Assembly: GCA_037102815.1 (NCBI GenBank)
Contig: BTPP01000004.1
Location: 3,906,001 to 3,970,000, forward strand
Direction of reading: 5' to 3'
Length of the DNA stretch: 64,000 nt
Source: Neurospora intermedia
Taxonomy: Eukaryota > Ascomycota > Sordariomycetes > Sordariales > Sordariaceae
Positions 11,294 through 22,834 of this stretch are shown one piece after another. Numbering within the stretch: position 1 is the stretch's first letter; each line of letters opens with the position of its first letter. Under the pieces are notes generated by a model. That model did no database searches and was not told where the DNA came from. It was given only the letters and a program-made list of their open reading frames with translations. Both the position numbers and the translations under genes were made by a program.

Positions 11294-13519
11294 TTGCTGG
11301 CTCCCTGGCGGAGCTCGCAAGTATGTTCAACCGTCCTCTTTGCGCCAAACTTGGTTTCTACGGATCGATACTAACGTGTGATCGTGTCCAGAGAGAGATG
11401 AAGAAGATCCCGGGGGTAGGCCAATTCACCTCTTGATGTACAGCGCTTCCAGAGAGGCTAACGAGACGCAACAACAGCCGACAACCCGACCAAACAGGAG
11501 ATGTACTCTGCAATGGCCATCTTCATCTTCATCTTGCTTCTCATGACGGCCTTCTTCACGAGTTATATCATGCAGGAGAGGAAGATTCAGGCTGTTCACG
11601 AAACCGTTGTGTCTATCTTTGCCGGTATGATGCTACTCCCAGACCTGCCATAGCCGTATTCGTACTGACACCAACTCTCATCAGGTATGGTCGTTGGTCT
11701 CATCATCCGAATCTTCCCCAGCGACAACATCCAAAGCTTGCTTAGCTTCAGTCCACAAATCTTTTTCAACCTTCTGCTACCTCCGATTATCCTCTCGTCC
11801 GGCTACGAACTACATCAGGCGAACTTCTTTCGAAATATTGGCACAATTCTGACCTTTGCTTTTGCTGGCACGGCCATATCGGCTGTGGTCATCGGTGTGC
11901 TACTATGGTTGTATACCAGGATCCCGCTCGAAGGGCTGGAGGTGACTTTTAGAGAGGCAATCCAAGTTGGTGCGTCTTTGTCTGCCACGGACCCCGTCAC
12001 GATTTTAGCAATCTTCAACTCCTTCAAGGTCGATCCGCAGCTGTACACGGTTATCTTTGGCGAATCGATATTGAACGATGCTATTGCCATTGTTATCTTC
12101 GAGTCGGCGCAACATGCGGATGGAAACGGACAGCGAATCGGCATAGTCAGTATCATCCATGGTATTTGGTATTTCTTGAAGGAGTTTTTCGGCAGCTTGG
12201 CAATTGGATCTGTTGTTGGCATCTTGGCTGCCGTACTTCTCAAGTTTACTTACCTGAGGCGGTATCCCAAGATGGAGAGCTGCATGATTGTTCTGATTGC
12301 GTACTCGACCTATTTCTTTTCACAGGCCATCCAGATGTCCGGTAAGACCTGCCACTCCTTATTTACATTTTCCAGGACAAATTCTAACCCCGCAACAGGC
12401 ATCGTGTCGCTGCTTTTCTGCGGCATCACACTTAAGCATTATGCCTATTTCAACATGTCACGCCGGACTCAGCTGACCACCAAGTTCTTTTTCCAAGTCC
12501 TTGCTCAGCTATCTGAAAACTTTATCTTCATTTATCTCGGCCTGTCACTATTTACAGAGAAGAACTTGCTGTATCAGCCTCTTCTGATTATCATAACAGT
12601 CCTATCGGTATGTGCAGCAAGGTGGCTGGCAGTTTTCCCTCTGTCGCGACTCATCAATTGGTTCATTCGATACAGGGCTCGGCGCCATGGCAGGGAAGCT
12701 GCCGATGTATTGCCTTACAACTACCAAGCGATGCTCTTCTGGGCAGGCTTGCGGGGTGCCGTCGGTGTGGCTCTTGCCGCGGCGTTCACTGGCAAGAGCA
12801 GGTTTGCCTTGCAAGCGACCGTGCTTGTTGTCGTTGTGCTCACTGTCATTATTTTCGGTGGAACTACCGCCCGCATGTTGGAGATTCTCGAGATTAAGAC
12901 TGGTGTTGTTGAGGAAATTGACTCAGACGACGAGTTCGATATCGAAGCCATCCATGGCGGGACTTGGCACAAGCGGTCTGGCACGGGCATTGGGTTCAGC
13001 GCCCCTCGTAGGGGATCAACCGTGCCATTGGGTAACCTCGATTCGGAGAGGAATGGAAGTCCCGGTAGCAGGAGCGGGTGGGCATCTGGACATCGATCCC
13101 CGAATCCTATGCCAAGAAGACAGTCGAGCCGTCTCGATGTCAAGAACGGCAATGACCATGAGAGGGTGGATTTACTGGGAGTCTCAGGGAACAATACCGA
13201 CTCGGAGATTGGTAGTGATATCGACACGTCAGATTTGCCACCACCCGCTCCTAGAAGGAGACCGAGTCCGATACCGGGAGGTGGAGATGCGGATCTGGAA
13301 GCTGGACCTGGCGAGCGTGGCAGCGGATGGAATAGATCAACTTCTAACAACGAAGGTGGTCAAGGTCTCAGTGCCACAGCTGCTATTCGACAGCTCTTTA
13401 GCAGCGAAGATCCAACGGCATTGTTCAGACAGTTTGACGAGAACTATATAAAACCGAAACTCTTATTAGACGGAGGAACGGGAAGGGGAGGGCACGGTGG
13501 TCCCTCGGGGTCTGGCTAG
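11278..13519 (+). CDS. NHX1: Endosomal/vacuolar Na+(K+)/H+ exchanger, Nhx1 type
   Basis: This antiporter exchanges Na+ or K+ for H+ across late-endosome/prevacuolar membranes and sets luminal pH and protein sorting (Nhx1/Vps44, NHE6/7/9 relatives). The model is five exons: 11278-11320, 11392-11415, 11478-11624, 11685-12341 and 12399-13519, giving 663 residues, close to yeast Nhx1 (633). Each intron has GT..AG, and CTAAC or CTGAC branch-like sites are visible. Seen in the protein: an early hydrophobic helix (FIFILLLMTAFF), the NLLLPPIIL segment corresponding to the amiloride-sensitive helix, ATDPVT, the FGESILNDA motif with the Asn-Asp pair typical of electroneutral exchangers, and WAGLRGAVGVALA in a late helix. 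A hydrophilic Ser/Gly/Arg-rich cytosolic tail of about 220 residues with acidic clusters follows. The fourth intron (12342-12398, 57 nt) is open in frame, so an unspliced message would encode a 19-residue insert. Start chosen because it splices in frame to the conserved first helix. Confidence 0.93.
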
Positions 13520-14993
13520 GGGCACAAGACCTGACTAAAATATGTCGTGAGTTGTTACAGCGAATAAAACATATTATGTCTACTCGCCATGTGGTGACTC
13601 TATTAGTCGAGCACGCCAGTGTCTCAACATCCCTGGTTCCCGAGGGCAAAGGAGTTGTTCAATAACGGACACTCTCACTTGATATGCGATGTCGACTCAA
13701 CTCATAACGATTGGCACTGTCCTCTTGAAGTAAGCTTAGCTGGAGTTGTTCTTTGTCTGGAATACGCCTTGTACAAATTGTTGTGAACCCAGACTGCGCC
13801 ATTGGGATACGCAGGCAGTCTGACGAGGCTCTGACCTTGAACACCTACAAGAACAAAGCCACGGCGTGCAAGTAACACACGACTAGCGAATCAAAATCGC
13901 GGATTCTATCCCTTACTGGTAGTAGCTGCAAACTAGTGTAGTGTATGTATTTTAGGATTGGCAATTATGCCATTTTCGTGCCTGATCAACTCGGATGATT
14001 TTACCGTTGGTGATTGACGAATGACTCGTTTGCTAGCAAGATTCTCCCTGAAAGTCCGTTTTCAATCGCATGGCCGCGCGTTGCACATCCAACCGACTCG
14101 GCGAGGAGACGCTCGGAAAGATTTAGAACCTGCACTGCCTCGTTTCTGAAAACTATGCAGCAGCCAATGGAAATTCATTATGCCTTGTGAAAGGATCAAC
14201 ATCAGCTTAAAAGTCTTGCCGCTCCCCATCCTGGAGAAAATAGAATATAGTACATACGCGGAAAAGGCACTGGTGTCCCGAGAAGATGCAGCAAATGACA
14301 CCCGCGGCCAACAAAGTGATAGTACATGACATGATTGGAATGCGGTTTGCTGGCAACGTTGACGTTCTCTGCAAGGCCCCGTTCTTTGGTGTTGCAGCGC
14401 CCCGGGCTCCCGTCACTGTGCATTTCTGGTGGATCCTAGTCGCATTCCTCAGCCTGCAGGGAGCTCCAGCCCTGTTGGAGGAGCCACCACGACTGGGGGA
14501 GTGGGGCGTGGGGTTCCTGAGTGCCCACTTCCTTGTTAACATGGAGCTCGTGGCCTGGAAGGAATCCCGCTTGGCGTTTGGTCATCAGGGCAGATTCGGG
14601 GACGGACAGGGGTTCTTGGAACTCCATCTGATCTTCTGGATTGCCTTCTACGTACACTACCTCTATCATGACTCCCTTTCTCCATTGTTCATCTTCTCTT
14701 GTTTGCGTTTTTTTTGTAGGCTGGGTCTTTTGCTCATTGTTACCAAGACGAGCTGGAAGCTACTTCACCTCGAACACGAGACTAGGTTTACACCAAATTT
14801 ACACGCAGTTATTGCGCCTGTCAGGATTACATCACTCCCGGAAACTTATATCACCTGTCGATGACTGTAGGGGCACTTCCAGCCATCGAGTGAACCAGAC
14901 AAAGCACTACCGCGTCGAAGAGAGACTCAGCTCTTCTGCGGGGATTACTGTGAGCTAGTACCCGAGACAGCTTCATCTCCTCTCCAACAAACG
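13520..14993. other. Intergenic between two + strand genes; no gene seen
   Basis: Holds the NHX1 3' region and the upstream region of the next gene. A 192-codon ATG frame at 14286-14864 is the longest open stretch. It shows no family resemblance and lies where a leader would be, so I do not call it a gene. Confidence 0.5.
13563..13568 (+). terminator. Possible polyadenylation signal of NHX1
   Basis: AATAAA lies 44 bases after the NHX1 stop codon, at a plausible place for the fungal positioning element. No transcript data are available to confirm it. Confidence 0.3.
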
Positions 14994-16742
14994 ATGCTCG
15001 ACGAAAACTTTCCCACCTTCCGCTCCCGCCCGTCCCCGGACAACCCACTCTCTTCCATCCTATTTTTTACACAGAACGGCGCCGATCCTAGCCCCGAGTA
15101 CATCCTCCGACGGGCCGACCCGGTCCTCCCGTCCTCGCGCAACAAGTATGCCGCCGCCCTCTGCGGTCCGTTGAACGCTGACGTCGTCTACGCCGAAGTC
15201 CTCGTCACCCCAGAATGGTTGCAACCCTCTATCTCGGGCGCCGAGATGCGCGCCCAGGCATTGAACGGCGCACCGCCTGCCCCCGCGACGGCGCTGGCCC
15301 CAGAAACCTTTGCCATTCAGCTGTATAATCCGGACTCGACCGTCGCAATCAAGATGGTGCCGGGCACGTGGAACAAGACTGATTCGTGGGAGTTTGAGCT
15401 GCCGGTCCAGACGTTCAAACAGCCATCGGGCAGTGAGCTGGACAGGGAGAACGGAGGATTGCCGCCGCCGGACTTGATGCCAAGGGTCATGTTCAGATGG
15501 AAGAAAGACAGCAAGTTGAGCAAGGATATGACGTGCTACATGTGCGGAACGAGCTTGGGAGGGAGGAAGAACAAAGAGCCGGATATCACTATTGCCATGT
15601 TCAAGACTACCACGCGCAGGGATGGGGAGAGCGTGATCACTGTTTACCAGCCGAATTTGCACCGGGTGGAGGTGGAGGATCGCAAGGGGCTGGAGCTCGT
15701 ACTGTTGTTGGGAGCCGAGGTGATCAAGGACTTGTATCTGTCACCGAAGGCTGATGTCTTCAACGTTGGAGGAGGGGGCTCCCCTGTCGGAGTAGCGGGC
15801 AGGAGGAAGAACTCAAAGCCCACCAGCACGCCACCAGGAATGCCCATCATGTCTGGTGCTGTGGCAACCAATGGTGGTCCAGCAGGGGCAGGAGGACAAT
15901 TTGTTGCTACGAACGCGATCCGCCATCCAGATACTATACCCGTGACAGCCTCAAGCGCGACAAACCTTTCATCATCAAAGGCAAATATCGATGCCGAAAC
16001 GCAACGGCTTAAAGCAATGGTTGAGCACGAGGAACAAGAGCGGCAAAAGCGGCAAAGACGAGAGCGGGAGAAGCGTGAACAAGAAGAGCAACAGCGCATT
16101 AAGAGGATGCTTGAAGAAGAAGAACAGCGCGAACGTCAACGAAGGGAAGCAGAGGTCGCAGCCGAGACAGAGCGGTTACGTAGAGAATACGGAATGGAAG
16201 GGCAGGAACTCCCATCGATTGTCCACTCCCCTCCAGCTCTTCAGAACGGAGGCACGTTTAGCAGCCCTACCCTCCCGCCACGGCAAACCTTCCAGAATAC
16301 ACAACCTCCGCCGCACCTCTTCCAACAGCCAAGCCAGGGCCAGTTGTCACCAACCACAAACTGGGGAGCCACACCCTCTCTGCCTCCGCGGCCCCTTAGT
16401 GTTGGTCCGCCGGGGTCGCATCATGTCAGCGGGAGTAGCAGTAATAGCAGGCCAGGACCATTTCATTGTGATAAGCTGAACAAAGTGTGGAATGGCGTGG
16501 TGGTACCAGCTCTGGATCGTGGTTCTGGAACTCCGGGACCTGGTAGTTCGGGAAGGAGACGCAGCAGCGGTGCACCGTACTTATCAGCGGATCAATCGAA
16601 TGGCAGTGGTAGGTACGGGTATAGCCAGGGTTCTGCTGGCCTGACTGGCGGGGATGGGAGCTTGGGTGCAAGCGATAGAGAGAGGGAAAGGGACAGAGAA
16701 AGGAATAGGAAAATTGCAAAGAAGAAGAGTGCGCTTTGGTAG
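14994..16742 (+). CDS. Unknown ascomycete protein with CxxC pair, central coiled coil and disordered tail
   Basis: A single uninterrupted 582-codon frame starts at an ATG preceded by ACAAACG. I do not recognise a named family. The first about 255 residues look globular and conserved in style (hydrophobic-rich, with TCYMCGTS, one CxxC pair near residue 181, and an RVEVEDRKGLELVLLLGAEV segment). A Gly/Pro/Ser-rich linker follows. Residues about 330-397 are an unbroken charged Glu/Arg/Gln helix, very likely a coiled coil. The last about 180 residues are Pro/Ser/Gly-rich with a QNTQPPPHLFQQPSQ-like stretch, then a basic RERDRERNRKIAKKK terminus ending in SALW. No signal peptide or membrane span is visible, so a cytosolic or nuclear scaffold role is possible but only a guess. 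The odd residues around 485-500 (CDKLNKVWNG) may hide a short retained intron or be genuine. Codon use fits the neighbours. Confidence 0.8.
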   Translation: MLDENFPTFRSRPSPDNPLSSILFFTQNGADPSPEYILRRADPVLPSSRNKYAAALCGPLNADVVYAEVLVTPEWLQPSISGAEMRAQALNGAPPAPATALAPETFAIQLYNPDSTVAIKMVPGTWNKTDSWEFELPVQTFKQPSGSELDRENGGLPPPDLMPRVMFRWKKDSKLSKDMTCYMCGTSLGGRKNKEPDITIAMFKTTTRRDGESVITVYQPNLHRVEVEDRKGLELVLLLGAEVIKDLYLSPKADVFNVGGGGSPVGVAGRRKNSKPTSTPPGMPIMSGAVATNGGPAGAGGQFVATNAIRHPDTIPVTASSATNLSSSKANIDAETQRLKAMVEHEEQERQKRQRREREKREQEEQQRIKRMLEEEEQRERQRREAEVAAETERLRREYGMEGQELPSIVHSPPALQNGGTFSSPTLPPRQTFQNTQPPPHLFQQPSQGQLSPTTNWGATPSLPPRPLSVGPPGSHHVSGSSSNSRPGPFHCDKLNKVWNGVVVPALDRGSGTPGPGSSGRRRSSGAPYLSADQSNGSGRYGYSQGSAGLTGGDGSLGASDRERERDRERNRKIAKKKSALW

Positions 16743-18428
16743 GCACCTCTTGATACAGGATGTTTAGGCATGTCATGTCTGGTTTATGAATGCATAATCA
16801 CATTTGGAAGGAGTTGGTAGGCGTACTGCAGCATATTTCACTTATCTAGACCATCACTGGCGTGGCCAAACGTGGATTTATTTAGAGAAGAGGATCTGCT
16901 ATCTTTATATCATGACGGGACGAAGATACTGCCAGAGGCAACAGTTTCCGTGTATAGTGTTGGCCCTGTATTTCTGTTCTTTTCCTATAACTAAAACTGA
17001 CATTCCTCTGGAAAGTAAGCGTCAGATCTCATTGCCTTATAGTACATATCAGGACATTATAGGAAAAGATAAGATGTTGCCCCTTGCGAGCCTAGCTGGC
17101 ACCGGGGTCGTTCAGAAACGTGGATGGAACAAAACAGGTGAAACACCCTTACCAACGCTCGAGCTAAGGGGACGTTTGATCAAAGCTTCATACTAGTAAC
17201 CGGGCTGTTTCATGATGTGCACCATGATGCGATGGCTTCCGGGTTATGAAGACCGTTACTAGGTAGTGTTTCCCCTGGTCGGGCCTACGCAAGTGGTCTC
17301 GTGAAGGTGGGTTTTAATGGGCTGAAGCCATTCATAACCTTGGTACAACCACGAGATACTTCTGCACAGGAGGAGCACCAGGAAATGGTTTTACACAAAA
17401 AGACTACATCGCGTACATTCAAAGAACCGTTTCTGTTCGCGTCTACGTAGCAGGTTGCTTGCCACGTCCGTCCCATATCTCTTGAATCTACCCGTTCCCT
17501 AGGTACCTCCATGCTTCTGCGTATCTTTCCTCATGCTTCCCCAGCCGCAACCACTGAGGCGGAATGCAGCTTGTTTCCGTTGCGGCAACGCGGTGACGCG
17601 GGATGAACGGGGTTTTTGTTCTTGTGACTTTGACAATTTTTGCTGGAAAGGAGGGGAAGCTGAGGAATGAGGGACAAGAACGTGAGGGGCTGCTTGACAG
17701 GGTGGAGAGTTGGTTGGTTACTTCACACAGGCATCCAGTTCGTATTTATTGGTTGATCATGGTGGTTGACAGCAATGATTTGAGAATTTGCACGTTAGGA
17801 GGAGGGCGGCTCTCCGATATGTAGTCCAGTTGCTTAAAAAGTATATTTGGCTGTCCCCAGAGACACGCTGTATTGGCTCGTCATTCCCACAAAGCCACTC
17901 TGGCTTGGATTAGTGATCCGAACCATGATGCTCAGGCCGCAACATCATCGGACACAGCCAGAACGGCAGGAATTGACGAGCAAAGAGACAAAAAAACATA
18001 AGAATTTGATATCCCGCCGTCGCTGTCATGCCAGACAACGTTGTGTTCGGCTCATGAAGCTATATCAAGTTAACGGATATAGGCAGCCCGACTACGACAA
18101 AAGAGGGTGGGATCGTTTGGTCGAATTTCCGGGTCTCGGTTTGTTTATTGGGACTCTCCGCGGCGGTCATGTCGCATTTAACCCACAAAAACAGGAAGAC
18201 TTGGATAAATTTGGTTTAGGTCTTGAGAGATATACGCACCTGGAAAAAAAAAGATGAAAAATGGAAATGCTGAGTGATATTATGTGTCTGATGAAAGAAA
18301 AGTTTCGATTCGACGGTGCTATTGAACAAATGAGAAGAGCCCACAAGCTGACGCAGTAGTAAAATAGCCCTCCCCTTTCGGACACCTTCCGTGATGGGAT
18401 TTATGGGATGGTATTCCCAGCTTCAGTG

Positions 18429-18449
18429 CCCCCCCCCCCCCCCCCCCCC
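18429..18449 (+). repeat. Poly-C tract (21 C)
   Basis: A run of 21 uninterrupted cytosines followed by CT-rich sequence. It is a length-variable mononucleotide microsatellite, prone to sequencing and assembly error. Confidence 0.95.
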
Positions 18450-19630
18450 TCTCCTCAAGCCCGTCCAAGCCAGCCTGCCCACGTCACCATCGCTGGGCCA
18501 CTGGCAGAGAGACTGGAGAAGACTAGCTGTGCCCCTGACAGGAATGACACTGCTGACAGAACTGAAGCTTCCCGCCATCCAGCAGCGTCCGACATGGTGA
18601 TCTCGACCAACTGCACTGCAGAGCAGAGCCGGGAGAGCTAAAGCGGGCAGCAGAGAGCAAACAGGATTCAAGATTCGAGATCAGGGGAGAAGGAGTGGGG
18701 TGCAGGCAGAGGTGACGACGGAAGGTAAGTACCTGTGAGAAACGTCCAGTGCGACGGAGCAATATCCGGACAGCCCAAGCTCCCAAAGCAACCAAGTGCT
18801 ACACAGTGCACCGTTGCTATTCCCAAACTTAGAAGTCGTACCTTGGGTATGATGTACCCTGCAGTGAGTGAAGTTTTTGGTCCAAGGGAAGCCAACCAAA
18901 AGACTCTGAGGACCGCCGACTGAAAGCGATAAACTACCTAATTTGACCATCTTGGAGCCATCCATACCTAGAAGGTAGGTAGCAGCCTAGAGGTAGTGTG
19001 GTAGGTTTGGACAATAAAATGGAGCCACACACTCAATACAATCGGCCACCCGCCAGACCCGATACGTTGCGGCCACCTGCCTGACTGGTCGACCTGGGAC
19101 AGGCGAGCGGCTAGCAGCTGCAGGCGGGCAATAGGTGGACCTGAAATGGTGTGTGTTGCTGTGCACACTGCACCACAAGCACCTGCCGCCCAAAGAACCT
19201 CACAAGGAAAGTGAAGTGTGGACGGAAGAGACGCCCGTACTGCACCAGTCTGGACACAACAGCGCGCTCTAGACGGTGCAGGGCAGCAGGAATGGAAACC
19301 CCAAGGAAGACAGACAGTGGCAGGGAGTAGCTAGAGGTAGCAGGGAGACGGGAGCAACTTCGTGATCTCCACACCGGGCACTGCACCGCACCACTGCACC
19401 ACCTACGCACCGACGCAGGCACTGGCTGCACCGCAAACGGCTTTCAATCACCATTTGCATCTCTGGGCCAAAAACATCCACATCCACCACAATCCATCCA
19501 ACTAACTCCACCACCGCGACAGGGACATTCAAGAGTTGCTGCACTGTCCACATCCCACTGTCACCACCGACCGGTCCCTAGCCCATTCATTGTCTAGCGG
19601 GAGGTGTCTGTCATCCATTTACCTCTCGCC

Positions 19631-19666
19631 TACCTCTACCTCTACCTCTACCTCTACCTCTACCTC
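19631..19666 (+). repeat. Hexanucleotide microsatellite (TACCTC)x6
   Basis: Six perfect tandem copies of TACCTC, followed by TAG. They lie about 550 bases upstream of the STE50 start, in a CT-rich stretch likely to be promoter or leader. Confidence 0.95.
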
Positions 19667-19944
19667 TAGCCGAACTCCATCCGGCCGATTTCCATCACTT
19701 CACGACACGGGAACCTGACCGACCGACGAGACGACAAGTTGTTGCTTGTCAGTCAGACCCAATTCAAACCCGCCTCCGCTTCTCCCACCCGACGCTTGCT
19801 GTTGCTCCCACCGCCGTAATTCTCGTCAAATATTGCCCGCTGCTTCCTGTTGCACGATCCGGCCAACGTCTTGTTACTGCAACCAGCCAAGCTTGGAAAG
19901 CCCACCGCTGCTGGCCTAGTGGCAGCTCTACCCGCCCACTCGCG

Positions 19945-19973
19945 CCTCCTCCTCCTCCTCCTCCTCCTCCTCC
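19945..19973 (+). repeat. Trinucleotide microsatellite (CCT)x9
   Basis: Nine perfect CCT copies plus CC, about 245 bases upstream of the STE50 start. A pyrimidine-only tract of this kind is common in fungal promoters and leaders. Confidence 0.95.
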
Positions 19974-20082
19974 ATCCTACTCGTCGCGGAACGGCTCTTG
20001 CGCTTCCCGTCTCGCTGGGAAACTGAGGCACTCCTCTTCGTTTGTCGACATCAGCAGGACCCTTCGCTCTTCTTTCCCCCGC

Positions 20083-20148
20083 ATGTCGATCCGGACGACG
20101 CAGCGCCCATCGCTGATTCCCGCTTCTCCGTCTTCGAGCCTCCCATAA
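20083..20148 (+). promoter_or_regulatory. uORF in the STE50 leader
   Basis: A 21-codon ATG frame ends with TAA at 20146-20148, 71 bases ahead of the STE50 start. If included in the mRNA it could tune STE50 translation. Transcript start not known. Confidence 0.35.
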
Positions 20149-20219
20149 AGAACGACTTCGGATTTTCTTGACTCCTGCCGCCGCAGCCCCGGCTGTGGAG
20201 GCCCGGCCAATTCGCGAAC

Positions 20220-21789
20220 ATGAACTTTGACTCGGGCACCGCGTACGCTGAGTCGGACGCCGACGACGAGTATGAGCGCGATATTCACGGAAGCTCCCCT
20301 ATCGATCACACCGATGTCGAGCACTCGCCCATCGATTCTGGCCCCCCCTCGGCCGAACACACCCCTACAACATATGGCTACCGGAATAGTGCAGACAGAC
20401 ACATAGAAACTCTGATATCCGACTGGTCTGCCGACGACTGCGCCGACTTCATTGCTTCGATTGGGCTACAGCAATATGCAGATAGATTTATAGGTCCGTT
20501 GCGATTACATGAGCAAAAGGTTGCCTATGGCCTTGACTTCGGCTAACTCCACGCACAGAAAACGAGATTGTGGGAGAGGCCCTGGTCGCGTTGCAACATG
20601 ATGATCTCAAGTCGATGGGCATTAACAGTGTTGGTCACCGCTTGATGATTCTGAAATCTGTCTACGATGTAAAGAAGGCTCAAGATGTTCCTATCGAGGA
20701 CGACCATTACATGCCTCTCAGTACGTGTCGCGCCCCCTTACCTTGTGCAGTTTTCGCGTGCTAACATATTAAACTTGCAAAGCCGCCGCGACCGAAGCGC
20801 TATCAGCGAACGCCACCCTCAACGATATTAAGCATCTCGCTGAGCAGTTGCGTTTGAGAGACGAGCGCATGAGCCTCTTTGAGCAAGACCTGCGCCGGTT
20901 AACCGAAGACTTTAGGAGGTTACGGGAAGATATGCTACCGGCATTGCGACTCGCCAAGGATGCTCAGCAACCGCTACCAAGCGGACCGTCTTACGAATCT
21001 ACTTTGTCACCGCCAGCTCCAGCCTCGTCGGCGGGTAGCCAGCCAAGTGCCGGCCTAAGTCGGCAATACTCTACCAAGAGGATCATGCTTGGGACAACGC
21101 CGAAAGCAGTCTCCCCTTCTCATCTTCAGACTTCCCACGGCCCGCCATACGACTCTTCTGCATCTAGTAGAGGTATGCTGTCGTCGTCTCATCTTGGCGC
21201 CATGAACGGGTCTAGTGCGAACACAACCTCTGGTGGTTATCCATCACCGAACATGCCATCGCCTACCTCTCCGCCCACCACCAACATGTCAGGCACTACC
21301 CTCGATCCGAGGTCTTATCGCGGTGATAACCAACCCCCATCATCGAGCCGGTCCACCTTTGGCGATAACGATCACTACGGTTCTCAAGACAAACAACCTG
21401 TGTCCGCTCCCCGCAGAGGACAGACGCCAGCACCTGATACCCCTGGTTCCGCGAGCAACGCGTCCGTCGAGATCTTCAAGTCATTCAGGGTCAGTATGGA
21501 TGACCCATGCTATAAAGTTCTTCCGGCAGCGCTCAAAAAGTACCAAATCAACGCTCCGTGGGATCAATACGCCCTGTATATCGTATATGGCGATCAAGAA
21601 CGGTGTCTGGGACTGGACGAGAAGCCTCTTATATTGTTCAAGCAGTTGGACAAGGAAGGAAAGAAGCCCATGTTTATGCTAAGGAAGACGAACAACGCTC
21701 CAGCGGAGGAACAGCCCGGGAGCGCAGGACTATCGGCTGCGGCTCGCGGGGCGACGACCGTTTACGACCCACCGGGAGGTATCATATAA
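20220..21789 (+). CDS. STE50: Ste50-type MAPK cascade adaptor with SAM and Ras-association domains
   Basis: The Ste50 family bridges the MAPKKK Ste11 to Cdc42 and Ras; in filamentous ascomycetes it is needed for hyphal fusion, sexual development and infection or stress MAPK signalling. The model has three exons: 20220-20493, 20559-20720 and 20783-21789, giving 480 residues. Both introns have CTAAC-like branch sites (near 20542 and 20761), and the second uses an AAG acceptor. Residues about 66-132 are a SAM domain (begins SDWSADDCADFIASIGLQ; contains the SMGI..VGHRLMIL helix), which would bind the Ste11 SAM domain. Residues about 150-190 form a charged coiled coil. A long Ser/Pro/Thr linker with many possible phosphosites follows. 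Residues about 370-448 are an RA domain (FRVSMDDPCYKVLPAALKKY; ends FMLRK). The acidic N-terminus precedes the SAM domain. The frame and both splice junctions restore an unbroken domain, so confidence is high. Confidence 0.92.
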
Positions 21790-22834
21790 GCGAATACTGG
21801 GGCGGGAGCGAGACTGTGGTGATGCTGGGTACTGCCCATCCACTATCCGAGCCGAACCGCTGGGGTGCCTTTCCGGGCTGCACAGCTTTTGCATAGCGTG
21901 ACGGAGGATTATGCTGTGAGGCAAGCCCTGGCATAACTGGAGGTCCGTCGCTTGAGTGGAAATGTTTATGAGAAGAAGAGAAGGCTGAGTCGATGTTCAA
22001 CGGTTCAGTGTCGCATGACCGGCGGCCAGTTCCGTCAGGTTAGCTCTTATCTGGGCTGGAATGGGCGGCTTGATAGCTGAGTTGGTGGAAAGGCAACCGC
22101 TGACATGGACTCCAATCGCCACATACACAATTCCAAGAATATTTTGTGTATGAGAACGGTATACCAGTTAGCATTGCCTCTTTTGTTATCTTTCCTATTT
22201 AATTCATTGGTGAGCGGCATTGCAACGGGTTGGAGAAAATAGCTTACTGCGCAACGGGGGGAACTCGGAGAAGGAGGCGAATTTGGTGGACTCAATCCCA
22301 TCCGAAAGCGTCGTCTACATCTTTCAAGAACAACACGTTTTGGCATCAACGTGCTTGGAACTCCTCTGGTCTGGTTGATTGAAGCAACGCTGAGGAAGAA
22401 GGAGAAGGACATCAAAGAGGAGAGGAGCCGGGAAAGGGATGGGGGTCAAGTGGTGGGTTAAGAAAACTTTCGAACTTCTTGTGTTATCTATTTATCATTT
22501 AGAGTGAAGAGACTACCAACTTTGGTGCTTGAACACTTTCCAGAACTGTGGGATTTCTATGCTGGTGATTGCCGTTGCCCCAACATCTTCCAACTCCGTC
22601 ATGTCAAAAAGACACATTGCCAAGACCAAGAAGCTCAGATAGTATTCGTCAGGACGACGAGGACATCCATATCTCTGAATTATGAAATCGACAAAAAGCA
22701 ACTTTTCGCTAACTTTTACGCAACCATCGATATACCTATGCTGGAAGATTTAAAGTACGCCTCATCAGATATTTCCATCACCTAGACTACACTACCCTAC
22801 AACCCAAAGCCCTCAAAAGACCCAGGCTACCTAG
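21790..22834. other. Intergenic between convergent genes; no gene seen
   Basis: About 1 kb separating the 3' ends of STE50 (+) and the MAPEG gene (-). The open frames present are short and have no recognisable motif. Confidence 0.5.

Larger units (their letters stand above)
16743..20219. other. Long intergenic region with simple repeats; no gene seen
   Basis: About 3.5 kb between two + strand genes. Open frames here (for example 16804-17196 and 17847-18257) lack recognisable motifs, and the second begins without an ATG. The region holds a poly-C tract, a TAGG-rich patch (18966-19010), a TACCTC hexamer array and a CCT trinucleotide array. The CT-rich right third looks like a promoter and long leader for STE50. 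Confidence 0.5.

Noticed and set aside
12721-13350. 209-codon frame antisense to the NHX1 tail
   Set aside because: Mirror of a Ser/Gly/Arg-rich coding region; no independent motif.
12612-13451. 279-codon frame overlapping the NHX1 tail on the same strand
   Set aside because: Shadow of the NHX1 coding exon; the NHX1 frame has clear conserved motifs and this one none.
14286-14864. 192-codon ATG frame upstream of the unknown coiled-coil gene
   Set aside because: No motif or family likeness, length reachable by chance, and it sits where the promoter and leader of the next gene should be.
15060-15662. 200-codon frame antisense to the unknown gene
   Set aside because: Open because of codon bias of the sense gene; no start context or motif.
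17847-18257. 136-codon frame in the NHX1-side intergenic region
   Set aside because: Starts at TTG rather than ATG, no family likeness, and no splice-linked partner exon found.
18429-18449. Poly-C run as a telomere-like or structural element
   Set aside because: Simple mononucleotide run without TTAGGG-type repeats; treated as a microsatellite.
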